From: Psychroflexus montanilacus | GTDB taxonomy: Bacteria > Bacteroidota > Bacteroidia > Flavobacteriales > Flavobacteriaceae | NCBI RefSeq assembly: GCF_020164535.1 | Contig: NZ_JAIQZC010000005.1 | Span: 62,001 to 126,000 of the forward strand | Length of the DNA: 64,000 nucleotides | Direction of reading: 5' to 3' | In this document: piece by piece, positions 1 through 6,251 of the stretch | How the letters are laid out: each line of letters begins with the position of its first letter | Numbering within the stretch: the stretch's first letter is position 1 | Made by a program: the position numbers and the translations under genes | The notes under the pieces: generated by a model | Seen by the model: the letters and a program-made list of their open reading frames with translations, nothing else | What the model was told of the DNA's origin: nothing | Databases searched by the model: none

Positions 1-111
1 ATTGCGTTCAAAACGGATGTGAGTATAAATACGGCTTTAGGAAGAATGCGATACGCGTTGATTAACCTTAGAAAGATTATAGAAAAGCATCAGGTGGTTT
101 TGACCAATTAG
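1..111 (+). CDS. RNA polymerase sigma factor, C-terminal end (partial)
   Basis: Only the last 36 codons are in the window; the gene enters from the left edge and stops at TAG 109-111. The readable end holds the motif VSINTALGRMRYALINLRK, which looks like the recognition helix of sigma region 4 (the -35-reading helix-turn-helix) of flavobacterial sigma-70 family ECF-type factors. It would direct RNA polymerase to a specific promoter set. A 49-codon gene follows after 55 bp on the same strand and then a hairpin terminator, so the two probably form a transcription unit. The assignment rests on a short fragment, so family membership is likely but the subgroup is not. Confidence 0.65.
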   Translation: MAFKTDVSINTALGRMRYALINLRKIIEKHQVVLTN

Positions 112-166
112 GGAATGCAATAATTCAATTTTAATTCCGTTTTCGTTACATATAAAAACAAACTAT

Positions 167-316
167 ATGGCGAAAATTTACTTAAATGAAGTCTCCCAAT
201 CCTCTTCAAGACCAATGAAACCTTCAGCAAAAACTATCAAAGCTATTTTAGATTTTTCTAAAGCTTTGACTGTCGTAAACTTTAAAAATTTACAATTCGA
301 CAGCATTCAGAATTAA
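167..316 (+). CDS. 49-aa conserved-looking small protein
   Basis: An ATG at 167 opens a 49-codon frame ending in TAA 314-316. The product begins MAKIYLNEVSQSSSRP and ends FDSIQN; it has no signal peptide, membrane segment or cysteine. The middle (KTIKAILDFSKALTVVNF) could form an amphipathic helix. Similar short proteins with a central 'LxFSKAL.VVxxK' stretch occur downstream of this type of sigma factor in other Flavobacteriaceae, as far as I recall; this supports a real gene but gives no function. It lies 55 bp after the sigma factor and just before a terminator hairpin, so co-transcription with the sigma factor is likely. Confidence 0.6.
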   Translation: MAKIYLNEVSQSSSRPMKPSAKTIKAILDFSKALTVVNFKNLQFDSIQN

Positions 317-334
317 ATTATTAATCCTCAGTTG

Positions 335-367
335 AAGGCTTCCTTATTTCGATTTGGAAGTCTTTTT
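335..367 (+). terminator. Intrinsic terminator of the sigma/49-aa unit
   Basis: AAGGCTTCC (335-343) pairs with GGAAGTCTT (356-364), nine pairs including one G-U, around a 12-nt loop. It is followed by a short T run (363-367) on the plus strand. The right arm lies inside the 3' end of the convergent nth gene. Confidence 0.45.
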
Positions 368-1012
368 ACTTTCATAAGCTTTGATCACAGACTTCCTTCC
401 TATAGTTTTTGTGATAATGTCTTTTTCCAGATTCCAGCCCCTTGCTGGAGAATATTCTCTTCCATACCAGATGATCTGTAGATGCAAATCGTTCCAGACT
501 TCTTCTGGAAAAAGTCGCTTAGCATCTTTTTCGGTTTGCTGAACGTTTTTACCTGTGCTGAGATTCCAGCGGTACATCAATCTGTGAATATGGGTATCTA
601 CTGGAAATGTAGGGACTCCGTAGGCCTGTGCCAAAACTACAGAAGCAGTTTTGTGACCCACAGCCGGAAGTTCCTCCAGAGCTTCCATGTCATTGGGTAC
701 TTCTCCATTGTATTTGTCTATAAGGATATGAGAGAGACCATATATGCCTTTTGCTTTCATCGGAGATAAGCCAACTGGTTTGATGATTTCCCGAATTTGA
801 TCTGGGCTCATTTTAATCATGTCCCAGGGGTTGTCTGCCTGTTCAAAAAGTAAAGGTGTAATTTGGTTAACTTTTACATCTGTACTTTGGGCTGAAAGTA
901 AAACAGCAATTAAAAGTGTATATGGATCTTTATGGTCTAAAGGTACCGGAATAGTGGGGTAAAGTTCCTTTAACGTATTTATAACGAAATCTACTTTTTC
1001 AGATTTTTTCAT
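344..1012 (-). CDS. nth: Endonuclease III (DNA glycosylase/AP lyase), no Fe-S cysteines
   Basis: Removes oxidised pyrimidines from DNA and cleaves the abasic site in base excision repair. The 222-aa protein has the helix-hairpin-helix LPAVGHKTASVVL with catalytic Lys121, and Asp139 in PVDTHIHRL, which correspond to Lys120 and Asp138 of the E. coli enzyme. Where the classical enzyme carries the Cys-X6-Cys-X2-Cys-X5-Cys 4Fe-4S loop, this one reads HLQIIWYGREYSPARGW followed by a lysine-rich tail. There is no cysteine anywhere in the protein. It is divergent from bcp, with only 30 bp between the start codons, and a TAnnTTTG box (1029-1036) sits in that gap. Function is confident from the catalytic residues; loss of the cluster is directly visible. 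Confidence 0.93.
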   Translation of the reverse strand: MKKSEKVDFVINTLKELYPTIPVPLDHKDPYTLLIAVLLSAQSTDVKVNQITPLLFEQADNPWDMIKMSPDQIREIIKPVGLSPMKAKGIYGLSHILIDKYNGEVPNDMEALEELPAVGHKTASVVLAQAYGVPTFPVDTHIHRLMYRWNLSTGKNVQQTEKDAKRLFPEEVWNDLHLQIIWYGREYSPARGWNLEKDIITKTIGRKSVIKAYESKKTSKSK

Positions 1013-1028
1013 TTGCTTTACTTTTAAA

Positions 1029-1036
1029 CAAAAATA
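1029..1036 (-). promoter_or_regulatory. Promoter -7 box of nth
   Basis: Minus-strand TATTTTTG matches the Bacteroidota -7 consensus TAnnTTTG. Its last base is 16 nt before the nth start codon, which implies a leader of roughly 10 nt. No clear -33 TTTG was seen. Confidence 0.5.
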
Positions 1037-1042
1037 GGAATT

Positions 1043-1492
1043 ATGACAACACTAAAAGCGGGAGATAAAGCCCCTAATTTTGAAGCTAAAGATCAAGACG
1101 GAAACGTACATACACTTAAAGATTATGAGGGTAAAAAACTAGTTGTTTTTTTCTATCCAAAGGCTAGTACACCAGGCTGCACAGCAGAAGCATGTAACCT
1201 GAGAGACAATTGGAAAATATTTGAATCTAAAGGGTTTCACATTCTGGGAGTAAGTGCAGATTCTGCCAAACGCCAGCAAAATTTTAAAAACAAATATGAA
1301 CTTCCATTTCCCTTACTGGCAGATGAAGATAAAGAGGTCATACAAGCCTTTGGCGTGTGGGGTCCTAAAAAGTTCATGGGAAAAGAATACGATGGCATTC
1401 ATAGAACAACATTTGTCATCAACGAAGAAGGCGTTTTGGATGATGTTATCACTAAAGTAAAAACCAAAGCTCACGCGGAACAAATTCTTTAA
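1043..1492 (+). CDS. bcp: Thioredoxin-dependent thiol peroxidase (Bcp/PrxQ)
   Basis: Peroxiredoxin that reduces hydrogen peroxide and organic hydroperoxides in the cytoplasm using thioredoxin. The 149-aa length is typical. The active site FYPKASTPGCTAEACNLRD gives peroxidatic Cys46 and, five residues later, Cys51, the spacing of the PrxQ subfamily. The N-terminal LKAGDKAPNFEAKDQDG is the usual AhpC/TSA strand-loop. No signal peptide. It is divergent from nth, so two oxidative-damage genes sit back to back and may share control through a 30-bp spacer. xerD follows after 47 bp on the same strand and could be co-transcribed; no terminator was seen between them. Confidence 0.93.
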   Translation: MTTLKAGDKAPNFEAKDQDGNVHTLKDYEGKKLVVFFYPKASTPGCTAEACNLRDNWKIFESKGFHILGVSADSAKRQQNFKNKYELPFPLLADEDKEVIQAFGVWGPKKFMGKEYDGIHRTTFVINEEGVLDDVITKVKTKAHAEQIL

Positions 1493-1539
1493 TTTTTGGA
1501 TATATAAGATTTCCCCAAGAATTAATGTAATTTGGTTTC

Positions 1540-2436
1540 ATGAAATGGGAGCAAGCTATACAGGATTTTACCTACTATCTTAAAATAGAGAGAGGTCTGG
1601 CCGATAACACCATCCAAAATTATCGGCTGGACATTTTAAAATTGACCAATTACCTTTCAGAATTTGACTTGAATACCTCTCCAAATGAAATCACGGAGGA
1701 AGACATTCAGGGTTTTATCTATACAATCTCAAAATTGCTCAATGAGCGTTCTCAAGCCAGATTGATCTCTGGACTGAAAAGTTTTTTTGATTACTTAATT
1801 TTTGAAGATTACAGGACAACCAATCCGCTGGAACTTATAGAATCGCCGCGCCTTGGAAGACAACTTCCAGATACACTGTCTACAAATGAAATAGATAAGC
1901 TTATTGGTGCCATTGATTTATCTCATCCTCAAGGTCATCGTAATAAAGCTATCATAGAAACACTGTATGGCTGCGGGCTTCGTGTGAGTGAGTTAATCAA
2001 CTTAAAACTTTCTCATCTTCATTTTCAAGAAGGGTTCATCAAGGTCATAGGAAAAGGAAATAAAGAACGATTAGTTCCTATCAATGATTATACTCAAAAA
2101 TTCATTAATCTTTATAAAGATGAGGTAAGGATATTTCATGAGCCCAAACCTGAATTTAAAGATATCTTATTTTTAAACCGACGTGGTGCTCAGTTAACTC
2201 GAGCCATGATTTTCACTATTGTAAAACAATTAGCTCAATCAGCAAATATTCAAAAGAATATAAGTCCACACACCTTTAGGCATTCATTTGCTACCCACCT
2301 TTTGGAAAATGGAGCCAACTTAAGGGTGATCCAGCAAATGCTGGGGCACGAAAGCATTACCACAACAGAGATTTATATGCATCTGGATAAAACACATTTG
2401 AGATCTGTGCTAGAGAAATTTCATCCCAGGGCTTAA
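1540..2436 (+). CDS. xerD: Site-specific tyrosine recombinase XerD
   Basis: Resolves chromosome dimers at dif together with a partner recombinase. The 298-aa protein has an N-terminal SAM-like core-binding domain (about 1-95) and a catalytic domain with Arg148 (GCGLRVSEL), Lys172 (GKGNKER), His244 and Arg247 (HTFRHSFATH), His270 (MLGHESI) and nucleophile Tyr279 (TEIYMHL). The ending KFHPRA is characteristic of XerD. All six catalytic residues are present. Nothing nearby (no att repeats, excisionase or cargo) suggests a mobile-element integrase. Its stop overlaps the stop of the convergent membrane protein gene by 4 bp (TTAA). Confidence 0.93.
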   Translation: MKWEQAIQDFTYYLKIERGLADNTIQNYRLDILKLTNYLSEFDLNTSPNEITEEDIQGFIYTISKLLNERSQARLISGLKSFFDYLIFEDYRTTNPLELIESPRLGRQLPDTLSTNEIDKLIGAIDLSHPQGHRNKAIIETLYGCGLRVSELINLKLSHLHFQEGFIKVIGKGNKERLVPINDYTQKFINLYKDEVRIFHEPKPEFKDILFLNRRGAQLTRAMIFTIVKQLAQSANIQKNISPHTFRHSFATHLLENGANLRVIQQMLGHESITTTEIYMHLDKTHLRSVLEKFHPRA

Positions 2437-3038
2437 AGCTCAATTTTGCTAAGTATCTTGTAATTTTTATAGAGTTTTCTAGTAATTATACCGTAAATAA
2501 TTCTATAAAAGAGTAAAAAGAACCCGATAATTAAAACTAGGAATAGAGTCATGATACCAGCAAAAATCCAGAGTTCCTTTTCACTCAACTCAGATTGGTA
2601 TTCAATAAATTTCAAGCAGGTTATGATAAAAGTAATTGCTAAACCGATAATATTGTACCCTACATAAATCTTGACAGTTTTTCGAGTTTTAATGATTTGT
2701 TTCATTACTTGTTTTGCCGAATTATAAATTTGAATGCGTTTATAATTGATAAAAAATAAAGCAATAAAAATAATGAGGACAATATAATTTAAATATTTAG
2801 TTACTGTCCAAAAATCAGTCATTCCTAAATTCTCGATCATATCATTTTGGTCTTCAGAAAATGCAAATAATTCTACCACTATCCAAAATGTAAATTCTAA
2901 AACACTGATAATAAAGATCCACTTCACACTCGAAGAGGATTTTTTGTGTAGCATAGGCATCAATTCTTCCCGAGAATATTTTGGTAATTCTTTGGTTCGT
3001 TCTTGCCAGTCTTTTTTAATAAGGTCTAATTCATCCAT
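2433..3038 (-). CDS. Four-helix membrane protein, probable partner of the adjacent ECF sigma factor
   Basis: The 201-aa product has a hydrophilic N-terminus (MDELDLIKKDWQERTKE) and four hydrophobic segments at about 39-59, 83-100, 123-143 and 156-183. The start codon lies 2 bp after the stop of the ECF sigma factor gene, so the two are almost certainly translated from one message. Membrane proteins in this position commonly act as anti-sigma factors, with a cytoplasmic N-terminus holding the sigma factor; that role is inferred from context, since no named anti-sigma domain is recognised. Homologues have sometimes been mislabelled beta-carotene monooxygenase in databases; nothing in the sequence supports that activity. 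Confidence 0.75.
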   Translation of the reverse strand: MDELDLIKKDWQERTKELPKYSREELMPMLHKKSSSSVKWIFIISVLEFTFWIVVELFAFSEDQNDMIENLGMTDFWTVTKYLNYIVLIIFIALFFINYKRIQIYNSAKQVMKQIIKTRKTVKIYVGYNIIGLAITFIITCLKFIEYQSELSEKELWIFAGIMTLFLVLIIGFFLLFYRIIYGIITRKLYKNYKILSKIEL

Positions 3039-3040
3039 AA

Positions 3041-3535
3041 TTAAGGATTCAAAATGTTTTTTAGCTTTGTTTTCACTCTATTCATTTTCACTCTTGCATT
3101 TACTTCAGAAATCCCTAAAGTTTCTGAAATTTCAGTATATGGTTTGTCTTCTAAATAAAGTAAAACCAAGGCTTTATCAATATCATTTAATTCTTTTATA
3201 GCAGAATACATCAATTTTAGGTTGTCGTCTAAAGTGCTGTCATAACCTTCAGCAGAAATTTTGAAATCAAAATTCTCCCAGGGCAAGGTTTGGACTCCTC
3301 TTTTTTTCTTTCGGTATAAGGTAATCGCTGTATTTAAAGCTACTCTATACATCCATGTACTAAACTTTGACTCTGCTCTAAATTTCGGATAAGCTTTCCA
3401 CAATTGAATGGTTATTTCCTGGAATAAGTCTTTGTGAGCATCTGCATCGTAGGTATACATCCTACATATCTTGTGAGCGATATTTTGATGTTCCTCGAGA
3501 AGGCCAATAAATTTCTTTTCTAATGCTTTATTCAA
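3041..3535 (-). CDS. ECF-type RNA polymerase sigma factor
   Basis: The 164-aa protein has sigma region 2 at about 20-80 (HKDLFQEITIQLWKAYPKF, then STWMYRVALNTAI) and region 4 at about 110-160 (LVLLYLEDKPYTEISETLG, then NARVKMNRVKTKL), with no regions 1 or 3, which is the ECF layout. It would direct polymerase to a stress or envelope regulon. The next gene, 2 bp downstream, encodes a four-helix membrane protein that is the likely anti-sigma partner. Upstream, 89 bp separate it from the divergent ndh gene; a 6-bp inverted repeat (ACTTAC/GTAAGT, 3537-3559) overlaps the leader, but no standard housekeeping promoter was seen, which would fit autoregulation. Confidence 0.9.
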   Translation of the reverse strand: MNKALEKKFIGLLEEHQNIAHKICRMYTYDADAHKDLFQEITIQLWKAYPKFRAESKFSTWMYRVALNTAITLYRKKKRGVQTLPWENFDFKISAEGYDSTLDDNLKLMYSAIKELNDIDKALVLLYLEDKPYTEISETLGISEVNARVKMNRVKTKLKNILNP

Positions 3536-3624
3536 AACTTACTTAGTCTACTTGTAAGTCGTTAAAATTATCAAAAGTTACAGACTTGGGTATAAATTAA
3601 ATTATTTTTACTAAAATTCATATT

Positions 3625-4920
3625 ATGAATGTTCCAGTTACAGATTTACCAAGGGTTGTGATTATTGGAGGAGGATTTGGTGGAGTAAGTTTGGCAAAAA
3701 AACTTGAGAAAAAGCCTTTTCAAGTTGTGATGTTGGATAAGAGAAATTATCATACTTTTCAGCCATTGTTATATCAAGTTTCTACCTCTGGTCTTGAGCC
3801 AGATTCTATCGCCTATCCCATTAGAAAAATACTAAAAAAAAATAAAGATGCTTACTTCAGGATGGCAGAAGTAAAACATATAGACGATAAAAAGCGGGTT
3901 GTAGAGACGAATATTGGAGAAATTACGTATGATTATCTTGTAATCGCGACTGGTTCTAAAACCAATTTTTTTGGGAACAAGAGCGTAGAAGAGAATGCGA
4001 TCTGGATGAAAACTGTTCCACAGGCACTAAACCTGAGGAGTTTGATTCTTGAAAATTTTGAAGAAGCTACCATAACCAAAGATACAGACCGTAGGAAGGC
4101 TTTATTAAACTTTGTGATTGCAGGTGCTGGCCCTACAGGTGTAGAGTTAAGCGGAGCTATTGCAGAATTGAGAAGAAATGTAATTCCTAAAGACTACCAG
4201 GATATTGATCCAAATGATATCCACATACATTTGATAGAGGGGATGGAAAAAGTACTTCCGCCTATGAGTGATAAATCATCAGCAAATGCACAAAAATACC
4301 TTGAGGAACTAGGTGTTGAAATCCACCTCAATACGTTTGTAGAATCTTATGAAGATCATGTTGTTAAGACCAATAAAGAAGATTTGTCTTTTCAAACGGA
4401 GACCTTTATCTGGAGCGCAGGCGTAACAGGTGCCGCCATAGAGGGCCTTAAAGAAGGAGCGCTTATGGAGAAAGCCAACAGGTACAACGTCAATGCATTT
4501 AATCAAATAGACGGCTACGAAAATATTTTTGCCATCGGCGATATCGCTTTAATGACAAGTGAAGAATTTCCTAAGGGTCATCCTATGGTTGCCCAACCCG
4601 CAATTCAGCAAGGAGACCATCTAGCTAAAAACCTGCTTAGAACCATCAACAAACAAAAACTTTTGCCTTTCGAGTATTTCGATAAAGGGACCATGGCCAC
4701 AGTAGGTAGGAATAAAGCAGTAGTAGATCTTGATAAAATAAAGTTCGGAGGAGCCTTTGCCTGGTTTGTCTGGATGTTTGTCCATCTCTGGTTTTTAGTA
4801 GGTTTTAGAAATAGAATTGTTACATTCTTCAATTGGACGTATAGTTACATTAATTATGATAGAGCTGCGCGTCTTATCGTAAGACCTTTCAAGGCTGAAA
4901 AACTTAAGTCTCCAGATTAA
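3625..4920 (+). CDS. ndh: Type II NADH:quinone oxidoreductase
   Basis: Single-subunit, non-proton-pumping dehydrogenase that passes electrons from NADH to menaquinone at the inner face of the cytoplasmic membrane. The 431-aa protein has the FAD-binding Rossmann motif VVIIGGGFGG (11-20), the NADH-binding motif IAGAGPTGVELSG (165-177), the second FAD motif IFAIGDIAL (301-309) and AQPAIQQG (323-330), which matches the quinone-site signature of NDH-2 enzymes. The C-terminal region from about 376 is rich in Trp and Phe and is the amphipathic membrane anchor. It is divergent from the ECF sigma gene and ends before a strong bidirectional terminator. Confidence 0.92.
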   Translation: MNVPVTDLPRVVIIGGGFGGVSLAKKLEKKPFQVVMLDKRNYHTFQPLLYQVSTSGLEPDSIAYPIRKILKKNKDAYFRMAEVKHIDDKKRVVETNIGEITYDYLVIATGSKTNFFGNKSVEENAIWMKTVPQALNLRSLILENFEEATITKDTDRRKALLNFVIAGAGPTGVELSGAIAELRRNVIPKDYQDIDPNDIHIHLIEGMEKVLPPMSDKSSANAQKYLEELGVEIHLNTFVESYEDHVVKTNKEDLSFQTETFIWSAGVTGAAIEGLKEGALMEKANRYNVNAFNQIDGYENIFAIGDIALMTSEEFPKGHPMVAQPAIQQGDHLAKNLLRTINKQKLLPFEYFDKGTMATVGRNKAVVDLDKIKFGGAFAWFVWMFVHLWFLVGFRNRIVTFFNWTYSYINYDRAARLIVRPFKAEKLKSPD

Positions 4921-4941
4921 AGCACCTATTGAAGTTCAAAA

Positions 4942-4977
4942 AAAAAGCTGGAAACTTTATTTAGTTTCCAGCTTTTT
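4942..4977. terminator. Bidirectional intrinsic terminator
   Basis: AAAAAGCTGGAAACT (4942-4956) pairs perfectly over 15 bp with AGTTTCCAGCTTTTT (4963-4977) around the loop TTATTT. The arms end in A and T runs, so the hairpin has a U tract on both strands. It lies between the convergent ends of ndh and the TlpA-like gene. Confidence 0.9.
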
Positions 4978-4995
4978 GGTTTTGAGCAGAAATTT

Positions 4996-6102
4996 TTAGT
5001 TTCCTAAAACTTCTCTTACTTTTTCTCTCAAGTCATTTCCTCTTAAATCTTTTCCAATGATAATACCATTTTCATCTATAAGGAATGCTGCAGGAATTGC
5101 TCTCACTCCATATTTTTGAGCAATTGGCTCTTGCCAGTGCTTAAGGTTTGAAATATGATTCCAGTCCAAATTGTCGTCTTCAATAGCTTTTAGCCATGCA
5201 TCTTTACGATTTGGCTTGTCCAGGGAAACACCTACAACTGTAAATCCTTTGTCCTTATAGTCATTGTAAATGCTTACAATGTTTGGATTTTCAACTCTGC
5301 AAGGTCTGCACCAGGAAGCCCAAAAATCAATTAAAGTGACTTTCCCTTTGGCATCATCGAGTGATAAATTATCACCATCTGGTGTAGGGCCGGAAAATTT
5401 TGGAGCTTCTGCACCAAGGTCTGTGGCTCCTATTTTAGCAATATTTTGTCCCATGGCTCTGCCTAAAGGAGTATCTTTCACTTCTCCATCGTATTCTTCG
5501 TAGATAGATTTCATCTGGTTGAGAGGAATAGATTTTGAATTCATAACATCAGATAAGGCCATCATGCCTACTATAGAGTGAGTATTGGTTTTAATAAATT
5601 CTAGAGTAGCTTCTTTTGACTCTTCTTCAATAGCTTCGATATCCAGTCTATAATCTAAAACTGCAATCTCATCTTTGGTTTGCAAAGCCTGTTGATGCTC
5701 ATTTTTAATAAAGTCACGTTCTTCAGCGTAACTTGTAATCATGTCGAGGTAATCTTTTAGAAGTTGATTGTGTTCTCCAGCTTCGATTTTAGAATTTCTC
5801 AAATTAGATTTATCGGCTTCAATCTTGATCTGATTTGCATCATTGATAAAAATCATATTACCGTTTACTCCTTCAATTTGAATAAGGTTGATGTCCTGAT
5901 TAGATTTTTTTAAGTCAAATTCAAAAGAATTATTTTGAACTTGTGTCGTGTCCAAAGGGATAGGGATATTCTCAGGGCCAAGTTGAGTGAGGTAGACGTT
6001 TGTTCCATTCTTTACATCATCAATGGACGCTTCAAGTTTTGGACTAGAGGAATCACAACCAACAAGAGCTAGAAGGATAAATAAGCTAAAAAATATTCTC
6101 AT
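4996..6102 (-). CDS. TlpA-like thioredoxin-fold lipoprotein
   Basis: Predicted envelope thiol-disulfide oxidoreductase of 368 aa. I take the ATG at 6102 because it opens a lipoprotein signal, MRIFFSLFILLALVGC, with lipidated Cys16; a longer upstream frame exists but has no signal. The N-terminal half (about 22-110) resembles the DUF4369 domain that precedes thioredoxin domains in Bacteroidota, followed by a helical linker. The AhpC/TSA-TlpA domain starts near 232 and carries the redox motif WCRPC (Cys265, Cys268), then a cis-proline loop at AIPAAFLID. Such proteins reduce disulfides in apocytochromes or other periplasmic clients; the client is not evident. A TATTTTTG promoter box lies 20 nt upstream of the chosen start, supporting it. 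Confidence 0.85.
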   Translation of the reverse strand: MRIFFSLFILLALVGCDSSSPKLEASIDDVKNGTNVYLTQLGPENIPIPLDTTQVQNNSFEFDLKKSNQDINLIQIEGVNGNMIFINDANQIKIEADKSNLRNSKIEAGEHNQLLKDYLDMITSYAEERDFIKNEHQQALQTKDEIAVLDYRLDIEAIEEESKEATLEFIKTNTHSIVGMMALSDVMNSKSIPLNQMKSIYEEYDGEVKDTPLGRAMGQNIAKIGATDLGAEAPKFSGPTPDGDNLSLDDAKGKVTLIDFWASWCRPCRVENPNIVSIYNDYKDKGFTVVGVSLDKPNRKDAWLKAIEDDNLDWNHISNLKHWQEPIAQKYGVRAIPAAFLIDENGIIIGKDLRGNDLREKVREVLGN

Positions 6103-6122
6103 TTTATTCGTTTTTATAAGTA

Positions 6123-6130
6123 CAAAAATA
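6123..6130 (-). promoter_or_regulatory. Promoter -7 box of the TlpA-like gene
   Basis: Minus-strand TATTTTTG fits TAnnTTTG, 20 nt before the ATG at 6102. Its position inside the longer open frame argues against the upstream start at 6195. Confidence 0.5.
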
Positions 6131-6251
6131 ACATACTCCTGCAGAGTAGAACTTGAACTTGGAAATAAATTAGCTTTATATGATAAATCTATCATAACTT
6201 AAAAGTTTAAAAATCTTATTATAAATAGTATTGTAATTCTTATATTACATT

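Noticed and set aside
482-769. 95-codon frame opposite nth
   Set aside because: No recognisable motif and fully antisense to a confident gene.
1540-2436. Tyrosine recombinase as a sign of a mobile element
   Set aside because: XerD-type sequence and ending, no att repeats or element genes nearby.
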